Under the pieces are notes generated by a model. The model saw only the letters and a program-made list of their open reading frames with translations. It was not told the origin of the DNA and ran no database searches. From assembly GCF_012276985.1 (NCBI RefSeq), contig NZ_JAAXMM010000003.1:248001-312000 (forward strand): a stretch of 64,000 nt of DNA, read 5' to 3'. Below, in pieces: positions 1 through 8,374 of this stretch; position 1 is the stretch's first letter; each line of letters begins with the position of its first letter. Source of the stretch: Agrobacterium sp. a22-2 (GTDB lineage: Bacteria > Pseudomonadota > Alphaproteobacteria > Rhizobiales > Rhizobiaceae). Both the position numbers and the translations under genes were made by a program.

Positions 1-11
1 GATACTCATCG

Positions 12-692
12 TCATTGGCTGGCATCCGGGAAGACGCTCGGGCCGAGATCGACGATCGTTGCGATATGATGATGCAGCGCCTGGTTGGCGCGGGCGGTAT
101 CGCCGCTCTCGATCGCCTCGATCACCGAGCCGTGGCGTTGCGCCGTTGCCAGAAGATCGCGGGGCGCGGTGCTGCGGGAAATCTTGAAACGATGATTGTG
201 CACCAGGCAGCGATGCAGGATCGGATCGAGCGCCGGCAGGTCGGCGTCCTGAAAGATGCGGCGGTGGAAGTCGCGGTCGAAGGAGGCCAGTTCCAGCTCA
301 TCCTCGGCCTTGGCCGCCTCGATCATCTCGCCATAGAGCGCCTTCAGATCCGGAATGAGCGACCGGCTCGGGGCGCGCAGCACGCGCACGATGCCATTGC
401 ATTCGATCTGCTGGCGAACGCGGAACATCTCGACGGCTTCGGCTTCGGTGCATTCCGAAACCTGCGTACCGCGATGGCCCTTGCGCAGGACAAGACCTTC
501 TTCCTGCAACTGCAGCAGCGCCTCGCGCACGGTGCCCTGGCTGCAGCCGAAATGCGCGGCCAGATCCAGTTCCGTCAAGGCGGCGCCGGCCGGCAGCAGG
601 CCCAGCATGATATCGCGCTTCAGCTGGTTGAAGGCTGTGGCGGATTTCGCCGATTTGGCCGGGCTGCTGGGTCTTGCGGAAAAATAGGACAT
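12..692 (-). CDS. GntR/FCD (FadR-type) transcriptional regulator
   Basis: A 226-residue FadR-subfamily repressor. Residues about 18-80 form the winged helix-turn-helix (recognition stretch CSQGTVREAL). The remainder is the helical FCD effector domain, with FDRDFHRRIF and HNHRF carrying the Asp/His residues that usually bind metal and a small carboxylate. I prefer the ATG at 692 over the one at 731 because the longer form would run across the palindrome at 730-753. Two bases after the stop codon an ATG AGT ATC begins on the same strand (position 9), so this may be the first gene of an operon that leaves the window. It is divergent from the ABC ATPase at 794. The ligand is unknown; a sugar acid or organic acid would be usual. 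Confidence 0.85.
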   Translation of the reverse strand: MSYFSARPSSPAKSAKSATAFNQLKRDIMLGLLPAGAALTELDLAAHFGCSQGTVREALLQLQEEGLVLRKGHRGTQVSECTEAEAVEMFRVRQQIECNGIVRVLRAPSRSLIPDLKALYGEMIEAAKAEDELELASFDRDFHRRIFQDADLPALDPILHRCLVHNHRFKISRSTAPRDLLATAQRHGSVIEAIESGDTARANQALHHHIATIVDLGPSVFPDASQ

Positions 693-729
693 CAACTTGC
701 CTATGGTGTTGCGCGTCGCTGCTAATATC

Positions 730-753
730 ATTATTGATAATGATATCGATAAT
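730..753. promoter_or_regulatory. Candidate GntR operator, 9-6-9 inverted repeat
   Basis: ATTATTGAT and ATCGATAAT form an inverted repeat with one mismatch and a 6-base spacer in the 101-base divergent region between the GntR gene and the ABC ATPase. The position suits an autoregulatory operator that also controls the ATPase. The assignment to this GntR protein is inference from position. Confidence 0.5.
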
Positions 754-793
754 AGACGTCAAGGCCCGAATTGGCCTTCTGGGAGGAGAAACA

Positions 794-1861
794 GTGAGCG
801 CAATTTCGTTGAAACGGATCCGCAAATCCTATGGAGCCCTGCAGGTCATTCACGATGTGGACATCGATATCGCCAGCGGCGAGTTCCTGGTCCTGGTCGG
901 CCCGTCCGGCTGCGGAAAATCGACGCTGCTCAGGATGATCGCCGGCCTGGAGGAGATTTCCGGCGGGATTCTCGAGATCGGCGACAAGGTGGTCAATGCC
1001 CTGCCGCCGTCGGAACGCGACATTGCCATGGTGTTCCAGGACTATGCGCTCTACCCGCACATGACGGTGCGCGACAACATGGCTTTCGGCCTGAAGATGC
1101 GCGGCGAGAGCGAGGAGACGATCACAAAGCGCGTCGACCGCGCCTCCGATATCCTGAAGATCGGCCCGTTTCTCGACCGTCGCCCGGCGCAGCTCTCCGG
1201 CGGCCAGCGCCAGCGTGTCGCCATGGGCCGGGCGATCGTGCGCGAGCCGGCCGCCTTCCTGTTCGACGAGCCGCTGTCCAACCTGGATGCCGCATTGCGC
1301 ATCGAGATGCGCCTGGAGATCGCCAAGCTTCACAACCGGATGAAGGCGACCACCGTCTATGTCACCCATGACCAGGTCGAAGCCATGACCCTTGCCGACC
1401 GGATCGTCGTCATGAATGCTGGCGTGGTCGAGCAGATCGGCAAGCCGCTGGACCTCTATCACCGGCCCGCAAGCCTGTTCGTGGCGCGCTTCATCGGCAG
1501 CCCCACGATGAATACGATCGAGGCTTCACTGTCGGATGGCACCCTTACCGTTCTCGGCCGCTCCGTTGCCTTGCCCGGATCGGTCGTGCCGGGGACCGGC
1601 GCCAAAGCCATCACACTCGGTCTCCGGCCGGAAGATATCGTCCGGTGTTCGGCGGATGAGGCATGGTTTTCCGGCGAAGTCGCTGTCGCGGAACGGTTGG
1701 GCAGCCAGACCTATTGTTACGTGGAGATCGGCCATACGCGCATGCTGACGGTGGAACTGCCGCGCGATGCGGAGATCCGGGTGGGCGAACAGATGCACCT
1801 GCGCGGCGTGCCCGACGCAATCCACCTCTTCGACCCCAAGACCGGCACGCGTCTCAACTAG
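794..1861 (+). CDS. ABC transporter ATPase, MalK/UgpC type
   Basis: A 355-residue nucleotide-binding subunit of a CUT1-type carbohydrate importer. Walker A reads GPSGCGKST, the signature is LSGGQRQRV, Walker B is FLFDEPLSNLD and the switch His lies in VYVTHDQVEA. The C-terminal 110 residues form a TOBE/OB regulatory domain (GLRPEDIVR). The GTG at 794 is chosen because GGGAGGAG sits just upstream at 781-788; the frame is open further upstream but without a ribosome site. The gene stands alone: no permease or binding protein follows, and the next gene is convergent ddl. Its partners probably lie across the GntR side outside the window, or it serves several importers. Confidence 0.9.
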   Translation: MSAISLKRIRKSYGALQVIHDVDIDIASGEFLVLVGPSGCGKSTLLRMIAGLEEISGGILEIGDKVVNALPPSERDIAMVFQDYALYPHMTVRDNMAFGLKMRGESEETITKRVDRASDILKIGPFLDRRPAQLSGGQRQRVAMGRAIVREPAAFLFDEPLSNLDAALRIEMRLEIAKLHNRMKATTVYVTHDQVEAMTLADRIVVMNAGVVEQIGKPLDLYHRPASLFVARFIGSPTMNTIEASLSDGTLTVLGRSVALPGSVVPGTGAKAITLGLRPEDIVRCSADEAWFSGEVAVAERLGSQTYCYVEIGHTRMLTVELPRDAEIRVGEQMHLRGVPDAIHLFDPKTGTRLN

Positions 1862-1930
1862 AGGCGCGGCCTTTCTGTGCGTTTGGCGCGCAGCGTCTGC
1901 CTGCTCTGACCCCGGGCGCAGCCGCGCCTC
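1861..1930. terminator. Weak bidirectional terminator candidate
   Basis: GAGGCGCGGC (1861-1870) and GCCGCGCCTC (1921-1930) are perfect 10-base inverted arms about 50 bases apart, between the convergent ABC ATPase and ddl genes. There is no U-tract and the loop is long, so this may be only a GC-rich coincidence. Confidence 0.25.
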
Positions 1931-1952
1931 GGGACCGTTGCAGGCGGCCGCT

Positions 1953-3029
1953 TCACCGCGCCGCCCGCGCCAGCCCGTGCTCCACCAACCGGTCGATGAT
2001 GTCGGGATAGCTGACGCCGCTGGCGGCCATCGCCTTGGAATACATGCTGATATCGGTAAAGCCTGGGATCGTGTTGATCTCGTTGACGAGGAATGTCATG
2101 TCCTCGGTCAGAAAGAAATCGACGCGCGCCATGCCATCGCAGCCAAGAGCCCTGAAAGCCCGAGCGGCCATGTCGCGCATCTCGGCCTCGACGTTCGGCG
2201 GCAGGTCTGCCGGAACTTTTAGCGCCGCACCGTCCTCGTCGATATATTTGGCATCATAGCTGTAGAAGCCGTGGCTTTCGGCCGGAATGATCTCGCCGGG
2301 GCGAGAGACGAACAGTCCTCCAGCCGTATCTTCCAGCACGCTGAATTCGATCTCGCGGCCCGCGATGAATTCCTCGGCAAGCAGGATGCGGTCATATTTG
2401 AAGCCCTCAGCCAGCGCCGGCAGAAACTCCTGGCTTCCGGACACCTTTCTGACCCCGACCGAAGACCCTTGCCGGGCTGGCTTGATGAAGACGGGAAGTC
2501 CGAGTTCGCTCTCCAGCACAGACAGATCAGGCGTCGCATCCTCACTGATCGTCACCGACCGGGCGACCGGAATGCCAGCCACTCGGAGCAGCCGCTTGGC
2601 GATAACCTTGTCGAGCGCTGTGGCCGAGCCGAGGATGCCGCAGCCGACGAGCGGCACGCGGGCTACTTCGGCAAGCCCCTGGACCGCGCCGTCCTCGCCG
2701 TGCAGGCCATGCAGGACCGGAAACAGGATGTCGATCTTCGGCAGGTCATAGGCCGGCCCATTTGCCGGAATGGCGATCATCCGTCCGTGTCCGCCCGGAA
2801 CAAGGCACACCTGCGTCCCGCTGGACGGTTTCGACAAAACGCCGTTGTCGAACGAACTTAACAGCCAGACGCCCTCGCGGGTGATGAAGACAGGCACCGG
2901 CTCGTAGCGATCGGGCGCCAGCGCCTGCATCACATTGGTTGCCGAAAGCACCGACACGTCATGTTCGGCGGACCGCCCGCCAAACAGCACGGCGATTCGC
3001 AGCGTCTCGGGGCCTGAGGCGTGGGGCAT
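1953..3029 (-). CDS. ddl: D-alanine--D-alanine ligase (ATP-grasp)
   Basis: A 358-residue cytoplasmic ligase joining two D-Ala residues at the expense of ATP. The N-terminal domain has FGGRSAEHDVSV with the Glu that binds the first D-Ala. QGSSVGV is the active-site Ser loop, and YDAKY carries the omega-loop Tyr typical of D-Ala-adding rather than D-lactate-adding enzymes. EEFIAGREIEF, RVDFFL and NEINTIPGFT complete the ATP-grasp site. Length fits DdlA/DdlB, and no key residue is missing. A GGAG lies 9 bases before the ATG. It is not in a dcw cell-division cluster: its partner, 36 bases upstream on the same strand, is a C39-like peptidase. It may therefore be a second, special-purpose Ddl. Confidence 0.93.
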   Translation of the reverse strand: MPHASGPETLRIAVLFGGRSAEHDVSVLSATNVMQALAPDRYEPVPVFITREGVWLLSSFDNGVLSKPSSGTQVCLVPGGHGRMIAIPANGPAYDLPKIDILFPVLHGLHGEDGAVQGLAEVARVPLVGCGILGSATALDKVIAKRLLRVAGIPVARSVTISEDATPDLSVLESELGLPVFIKPARQGSSVGVRKVSGSQEFLPALAEGFKYDRILLAEEFIAGREIEFSVLEDTAGGLFVSRPGEIIPAESHGFYSYDAKYIDEDGAALKVPADLPPNVEAEMRDMAARAFRALGCDGMARVDFFLTEDMTFLVNEINTIPGFTDISMYSKAMAASGVSYPDIIDRLVEHGLARAAR

Positions 3030-3065
3030 AAAATTGTTCTCCGCAATGATGAGGGGTTGAAATGG

Positions 3066-3686
3066 CTAGAGACCGACGGCTATGCCGCGGTTGGCAAAGA
3101 ACCGGTCGAAGGTCGCAAGCGGCAGCGTCACATCGGCCTGGCTTTGTCGGTCGTGACCGGAAGGGTTGTGGAAGCGGATCGTCTCTGCGCCGGCCGCCGT
3201 CACCAGAACCAGGTGTCCGCCTTTGGAGGGTGGCTCACGCTCCGGCCAGCGAATGGCGCTGTTGACGGAGGCGATGAAAAATCGCCGCTGCGACAGAAGC
3301 TCGGGAATGGAGGATGTTTCGACATTCGTTACCGTCTCGGCCTGCAGCCCGAAACGCTCGGCGATAAATCTGACAAAGGGCGCATAGATGAGGCCCTTGA
3401 TCGAGGCGTCCGCATCGTTGACGACATAGCCACCATAGGCCGTGCAGTCCCTGGCCAGCGCCAGCGTCGGATGGACCTCGCCGCGTGCGGCAAGGATCAT
3501 CTTCAGGCAGGCCATGCCGCAGGCATTGACGGCCCAGCGCACATAGTCCTCGATCGTCTCCGCCCCGGAATTGCGCCAGAGAGGGTCGCGCATCAATGCC
3601 GATCCTCCCTCCGATACGACCGAAAGGGTCATCTCCGGCGTTTCCCATTGGCTGAAATAAGGCGTGTTGGCCGGCTGATCGCGCAC
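3066..3686 (-). CDS. C39-like cysteine peptidase family protein
   Basis: A 206-residue protein that looks like a papain-fold C39-like peptidase. NACGMACLKMIL holds the likely nucleophile Cys in the helix start typical of the family, GGHLVLV gives the catalytic His and FHNPSG the third (Asn/Asp) position. There is no signal peptide, membrane segment or ABC domain, so it is a free-standing cytoplasmic member and not a bacteriocin exporter. The start is a GTG at 3686 with only a weak GGAA upstream. It is co-directional with ddl, which begins 36 bases after its stop. The substrate is unknown; a role in processing or conjugating a small peptide together with the ligase is inference. Confidence 0.75.
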   Translation of the reverse strand: MRDQPANTPYFSQWETPEMTLSVVSEGGSALMRDPLWRNSGAETIEDYVRWAVNACGMACLKMILAARGEVHPTLALARDCTAYGGYVVNDADASIKGLIYAPFVRFIAERFGLQAETVTNVETSSIPELLSQRRFFIASVNSAIRWPEREPPSKGGHLVLVTAAGAETIRFHNPSGHDRQSQADVTLPLATFDRFFANRGIAVGL

Positions 3687-3729
3687 GAAATTTCCGATCG
3701 ATGATCACATTGCGCCGGAAGATCGACAA

Positions 3730-3747
3730 GCAAAACGACTGTTTTGC
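3730..3747. promoter_or_regulatory. Palindrome 1 upstream of peptidase-ddl
   Basis: GCAAAAC-GACT-GTTTTGC is a perfect 7-4-7 inverted repeat 44 bases upstream of the peptidase start codon. It shares the half-site GCAAAA with the second palindrome 10 bases further upstream. It is probably a dimeric repressor operator; the regulator is not identified in the window. Confidence 0.5.
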
Positions 3748-3757
3748 GGCAGGCAGC

Positions 3758-3786
3758 ACCGGTCTGCAAAATTTTGGCAGACCGGT
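3758..3786. promoter_or_regulatory. Palindrome 2 upstream of peptidase-ddl
   Basis: ACCGGTCTGC (3758-3767) and GCAGACCGGT (3777-3786) are perfect 10-base arms around AAAATTTTG, making a nearly symmetric 29-base element. Its core GCAAAATTTTGGC repeats the GCAAAA half-site of the element at 3730-3747. It could also fold as a hairpin, but with no gene ending nearby on either strand an operator is more likely. Confidence 0.5.
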
Positions 3787-3854
3787 CGACCAATAAGCCG
3801 GATACGGGCCGTGCGCATGGCGAATTCACGCCTGTCGGCTTTCGCCAACGATGT

Positions 3855-3880
3855 GCGGCAGGCAGTGGCCCACCTGCCGC
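3855..3880 (-). terminator. Terminator-like hairpin after kdgD
   Basis: GCGGCAGG and CCTGCCGC form a perfect 8-base stem with a 10-base loop, 8 bases beyond the kdgD stop codon. No U-tract follows on the minus strand, so intrinsic termination is uncertain. Confidence 0.4.
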
Positions 3881-3887
3881 GGCATTC

Positions 3888-4820
<933 letters not shown>

Positions 4821-4856
4821 TTATGTCTCTATCAATGCAATGGGAGGGACGTCGCA

Positions 4857-5837
4857 TCAGATCTGCGACGTCTCGAGGGCTTGGAGGATGGCGGCGATAT
4901 AGCCGTAGCAGAAGGCAAAGGCGGTGCCCTGCGGGTCTCGGCCGGCAATGGTCGGCACATGGTCGGGCATGACCATGTAGCGGTAGCCGACTTCCTTGTA
5001 GACTCTCAGCGAGCGGACCATGTCCATGTCGCCTTCGTCCGGGAAGGTCTCCATGAAGGACAGTTTGCCGCCGCTGATATTGCGGAAATGCAGGTTGAAC
5101 AGTTTGCCGCGGGTGCCGAACCAGCGGATGATGTCGTCGATTTCCTCGCGCGGATTGTCGAGCATCTCGCCGACCGAGCCCTGGCAGAAATTGAGGCCGT
5201 GATAGGGGCTCTCGCGCATCAGCACGAATTTCTTCAAGCCTTCGACCGTGCCCAGCACGCGGGTGACGCCCTTGTAGCCGGGCGGCGTATAAGGATCGTG
5301 CGGATGGCAGGCAAGCCGTACGCGATTGCTTTCCGCAACCGGCACGACGCGCTCGAGAAAATAGTCGATGCGCTCCCAGTTCTCGTCTTCCGAAAGCGTG
5401 CCGGCCAAGCCCGGGGCGGCCTGATGGTCAGCCTTGTCCCAGCGGAAGGCTTCGTTTCTGGAGCCGCCGCGCCCGAGCTCCATCTCGGTGCGCGGAATGC
5501 CGATCAGGTTGAGATTGTATTTGGCGGCCGGAATGCCGACCTTGGCGCAATTCTCGATCATCGTGCAGACCGCATCGATCTGGCGGTCGCGATCCGGTCC
5601 CGCCAGAAGGATGTCCGGATAGGAGGCTTTTTCGATCGGCTGCGAGGGTAGAGGCAATTGGATCATGTCGAGCACGATGCCGAAGCTCTCGACGTGATCG
5701 CGATGGCGCTCCAGATCCTCCAATGTCCATGTTTCGGGACGACCCGGCGGGTCGGCCGAGATGTGTTTGACACCCAGCTGGGCAAAGACTCGGTAATCGT
5801 CGTCGTCGCGGGCGCCGACCTGTGTTCCCAGATACAC
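4857..5837 (-). CDS. Short mannonate dehydratase-like TIM-barrel enzyme
   Basis: A 326-residue member of the D-mannonate dehydratase (UxuA) family, about 70 residues shorter than the classical enzyme (a classical copy is at 18102-19298). It keeps the metal/acid-base signatures ACHPHDP and NLHFRNISGG and the MPDH near the C-terminus. The start is reassigned to GTG at 5837: GGAGGAG ends 6 bases before it, while the ATG at 5867 has no ribosome site and lies inside the palindrome at 5859-5896. The family dehydrates D-mannonate to 2-keto-3-deoxygluconate, but short members may use another aldonate, so the substrate is open. It is co-transcribed with kdgD, which follows. Confidence 0.8.
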   Translation of the reverse strand: MYLGTQVGARDDDDYRVFAQLGVKHISADPPGRPETWTLEDLERHRDHVESFGIVLDMIQLPLPSQPIEKASYPDILLAGPDRDRQIDAVCTMIENCAKVGIPAAKYNLNLIGIPRTEMELGRGGSRNEAFRWDKADHQAAPGLAGTLSEDENWERIDYFLERVVPVAESNRVRLACHPHDPYTPPGYKGVTRVLGTVEGLKKFVLMRESPYHGLNFCQGSVGEMLDNPREEIDDIIRWFGTRGKLFNLHFRNISGGKLSFMETFPDEGDMDMVRSLRVYKEVGYRYMVMPDHVPTIAGRDPQGTAFAFCYGYIAAILQALETSQI

Positions 5838-5858
5838 TACGCACTCCTCCTCGAACTC

Positions 5859-5896
5859 GAAATTCATATCACATCATATGACATAATATGAATTTC
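5859..5896. promoter_or_regulatory. Nested 38-base palindrome, GntR operator candidate
   Basis: GAAATTCATAT and ATATGAATTTC are perfect 11-base arms. The 16-base interval between them contains the 8-base palindrome TCATATGA on exactly the same centre (between 5877 and 5878). The element sits between the GntR gene stop and the mannonate-dehydratase-like start. It shares ATCATATG with the palindrome before the binding protein gene at 6723-6741. It is probably bound by the GntR protein encoded at 5914-6639. Confidence 0.65.
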
Positions 5897-5913
5897 GAAT
5901 CCTGTCGAGAGGG

Positions 5914-6639
5914 TTATTGGCTTTCGGCGAGGATGCGGTAACGCCGCTGGCTGGCCATCAGGTGGTCGCGCATGGCCTGGCGGGCGCGATCCGGATCCTG
6001 TTCGGCGATGGCGGAAAGGATGGCGACATGCTCGGCATGCACCTTGTTCAGGTATTCGCGGTCGCTGGCGTCGGGCAGGGTGGGGAACTGGCCGCGCGGG
6101 ATGGCGCGCGGACCGAAATGGCGCAGCACATCGACATAGAATCGGTTGTTGGTGGCAGCGGCAATGGCCATGTGAAACTCGTAATCCGCCTCCACGGTCG
6201 GCTTGCCTTCTTCGATCAGGTTGGCCATCCGGCGGTTGGCGGCGCGCATCGCCGCTTCCTGTTCGGCGGTCCGGCGATAAGCGGCAATGGCAGCGGCTTC
6301 GCCCTCGGTTGCCATGCGAAACTCCAGCAATTCCAGGGTTTCCGGAATGCTGTTGATCTCGACTGGCGTCAGGCTGAAGGTCTGGTGGCTCTTCGGATCG
6401 CTGACAAAAACACCCTTGCCCTGGACCGGCTTGACATAGCCCGCGGCACGCAGGTCGGCGATTGCCTCTCTGACCACGGTGCGGCTGACGCCGAAGCTTG
6501 CCTCGAGTTGCGGCTCGGTCGGCAATTGATCGCCTTCCCTCAGCTTGCCGCTCTCGATCTGGCCGCGCAACTGGTCTATCAGTTGCTGCGCCAGTCTTTG
6601 TCGTCCCCTTGGTGCATTCGTCCTCAGTCCGTTTGCCAT
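5914..6639 (-). CDS. GntR/FCD regulator of the uronate/aldarate locus
   Basis: A 241-residue FadR/UxuR-type regulator. The winged helix covers residues 15-80 (FGVSRTVVREAIADL, then GKGVFV as the wing), and the FCD effector domain 95-235 has DYEFHMAIAAATNN and the HAEH / MRDHL His residues of the metal-carboxylate site. It lies between two gene sets it probably controls: the dehydratase genes downstream on the same strand and the ABC transporter genes on the opposite strand. Palindromes with a common ATCATATG half-site flank it on both sides. The likely inducer is a uronate or aldonate intermediate, by analogy with UxuR/ExuR; this is not visible in the sequence. Confidence 0.88.
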   Translation of the reverse strand: MANGLRTNAPRGRQRLAQQLIDQLRGQIESGKLREGDQLPTEPQLEASFGVSRTVVREAIADLRAAGYVKPVQGKGVFVSDPKSHQTFSLTPVEINSIPETLELLEFRMATEGEAAAIAAYRRTAEQEAAMRAANRRMANLIEEGKPTVEADYEFHMAIAAATNNRFYVDVLRHFGPRAIPRGQFPTLPDASDREYLNKVHAEHVAILSAIAEQDPDRARQAMRDHLMASQRRYRILAESQ

Positions 6640-6722
6640 CGTCTGCCTGTCTCGATCTCTTTTGGCGGGCTCTTGCCAATGTTCACGAAGTCCGATAAAT
6701 CATAATACGACATACGGACGAC

Positions 6723-6741
6723 ATCATATGTATCGTATGAT
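6723..6741. promoter_or_regulatory. GntR operator candidate before the ABC operon
   Basis: ATCATATGTATCGTATGAT is a 19-base imperfect palindrome with six-base perfect ends (ATCATA/TATGAT), 20 bases before the binding-protein ATG and 83 bases from the divergent GntR start. A further ATCATA half-site lies at 6699-6704. The shared ATCATATG links it to the element at 5859-5896. Confidence 0.6.
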
Positions 6742-6760
6742 AGCCTAGGGAGGAGATTCT

Positions 6761-8356
6761 ATGAAGCATTTTTCGAGACGATTGTTCGTCGGCGTTGCGT
6801 TGAGCGTTCTGACGCTCGGTGCGCCGACCCTTCACGCCGCCACGCCGGACAACCAGCTGGTCATCGCGACATCGCTCGCGCAGGTCCTGTCACTCGATCC
6901 CCATCAGGCGACCGAGGGCAAGGCGATCGAAATCATGTCCAATCTCTATGATCGGCTGGTGGCGACCGATGCCACGGGCAAGGTTCTGCCGCAGCTGGCC
7001 GAAACCTGGGATATCGACGACAAGGGCATCACCTTTCATCTTCGTGAGGCGGAATTTGCTTCGGGCAACAAGGTCACGTCTGCCGACGTCGTCTATTCGC
7101 TGACGCGCCTGATGAAGCTCGACCAGGCAGCGGCGGGCAACTTGAAGCGCGTTGGCTACTCCGCCGACAATATCGAAAAGCTGGTGACCGCACCGGATGA
7201 AAAGACTGTTCGCATCGACCTGTCGGGTGAGGTCACGTCGGAGCTTCTGCTGTATCGGCTGGCCATGTGCATCGCCAGCGTCGTCGACAGCGAAGAGGTC
7301 AAGAAGCATGTCGTCGACAACGACTATGGCAATGCCTGGCTGCGCACCACTTCGGCCGGTTCCGGGCCGTTCACGCTCAATCGCTGGACACCGAACGAAA
7401 TGGTCATTCTCGACGCCAACGACAATTACGTGACCGGCGAGCCGAAGATGCGCCGCGTCATCGTTCGCCATGTGCCGGAAAGCCAGGTCGAGCGCCTGAT
7501 GCTGGAGCGCGGCGACGTGGATATCGCCAGCGCGCTGACAGCATCCGATCTTGCCACCTTCAATGACAAGAAGGGATTTGGCATCCAGCGTATTCCGACC
7601 GGCGGCTTCTATGTGCTGGCGATGAATGCCGGCAAGAAGGAACTGTCAGATCCCAAGGTGCGCGAGGCCATCGCCTACGGCATAGACTACAAGGGCATGG
7701 AAAAGGCGATCATGGGCCCCTATGGCCGTGTCCGCACGGTGCCGGTGCCGGAGAATTACGAGTATGCCATTCCAAGCCCCGACTGGCAGCTGAATGTCGA
7801 GAAGGCCAAGGCCCTGCTCGCGGAAGCCGGCTACAAGGATGGCTTTACCCTGACGCTGAAGACCATTGCCCAGACGCCGCGCATCGATGTGGCGACCGCC
7901 ATCCAGGCATCGCTCGCCCAGATCGGCATCAAGGTGGAGATCCGCCAGGGCAACGGCTCGGAAATCATCGCCGCCCATCGCGCCCGGGATTTCGACCTGC
8001 TGATGCCGCAGACCGGTGCCTATATGCCGAACGTGCTCGGCGCCATGGAGCAGTTTTCCAGCAATCCCGACAATTCGCTCGAAGCCAACAATGCCGGCAA
8101 TTTCGTCTGGCGGTCTGCGTGGGACATTCCGGAACTGACGGCGTTGACGGCCAAGGCCGCCATGGAGCCGGATGCCAAGAAGCGCGGTGCGCTTTATATC
8201 CAGATGCAGGAAATGTTCGTGGCGCAGAAGCCGGCAGTGCTGCCGCTCTTCGAGCGGTTCGAACCGATCGTGGTCAGCAATCGCGTCAAGGACTATGTTG
8301 GGCATCCCAGCCAGGCGACCCGCCTGGAAGGCGTCACCAAGACAGCAGCTGAGTAA
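6761..8356 (+). CDS. ABC transporter substrate-binding protein, family 5
   Basis: A 531-residue periplasmic binding protein of the peptide/nickel/opine (SBP_bac_5) class. A cleavable signal peptide covers residues 1-26 (positive start, hydrophobic core, cleavage after LHAA). The mature protein begins with the usual LVIATSLAQVLSLDPHQA and ends with the PAVLPLFERFEP region typical of the family. GGGAGGAG lies 6 bases before the ATG. It opens a five-gene operon with two permeases and two ATPases. Family 5 proteins also bind oligosaccharides and opines. With kdgD and a mannonate-dehydratase-like gene across the promoter, a uronate-containing oligosaccharide or sugar-acid conjugate is a reasonable guess, not a demonstrated ligand. 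Confidence 0.9.
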   Translation: MKHFSRRLFVGVALSVLTLGAPTLHAATPDNQLVIATSLAQVLSLDPHQATEGKAIEIMSNLYDRLVATDATGKVLPQLAETWDIDDKGITFHLREAEFASGNKVTSADVVYSLTRLMKLDQAAAGNLKRVGYSADNIEKLVTAPDEKTVRIDLSGEVTSELLLYRLAMCIASVVDSEEVKKHVVDNDYGNAWLRTTSAGSGPFTLNRWTPNEMVILDANDNYVTGEPKMRRVIVRHVPESQVERLMLERGDVDIASALTASDLATFNDKKGFGIQRIPTGGFYVLAMNAGKKELSDPKVREAIAYGIDYKGMEKAIMGPYGRVRTVPVPENYEYAIPSPDWQLNVEKAKALLAEAGYKDGFTLTLKTIAQTPRIDVATAIQASLAQIGIKVEIRQGNGSEIIAAHRARDFDLLMPQTGAYMPNVLGAMEQFSSNPDNSLEANNAGNFVWRSAWDIPELTALTAKAAMEPDAKKRGALYIQMQEMFVAQKPAVLPLFERFEPIVVSNRVKDYVGHPSQATRLEGVTKTAAE

Positions 8357-8374
8357 CGGTCAAGGCATTCGATC

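Noticed and set aside
5864..6679. Second frame over the GntR gene ending in the operator
   Set aside because: Frame-shifted shadow of the GntR coding sequence with Arg/Gln-rich content.
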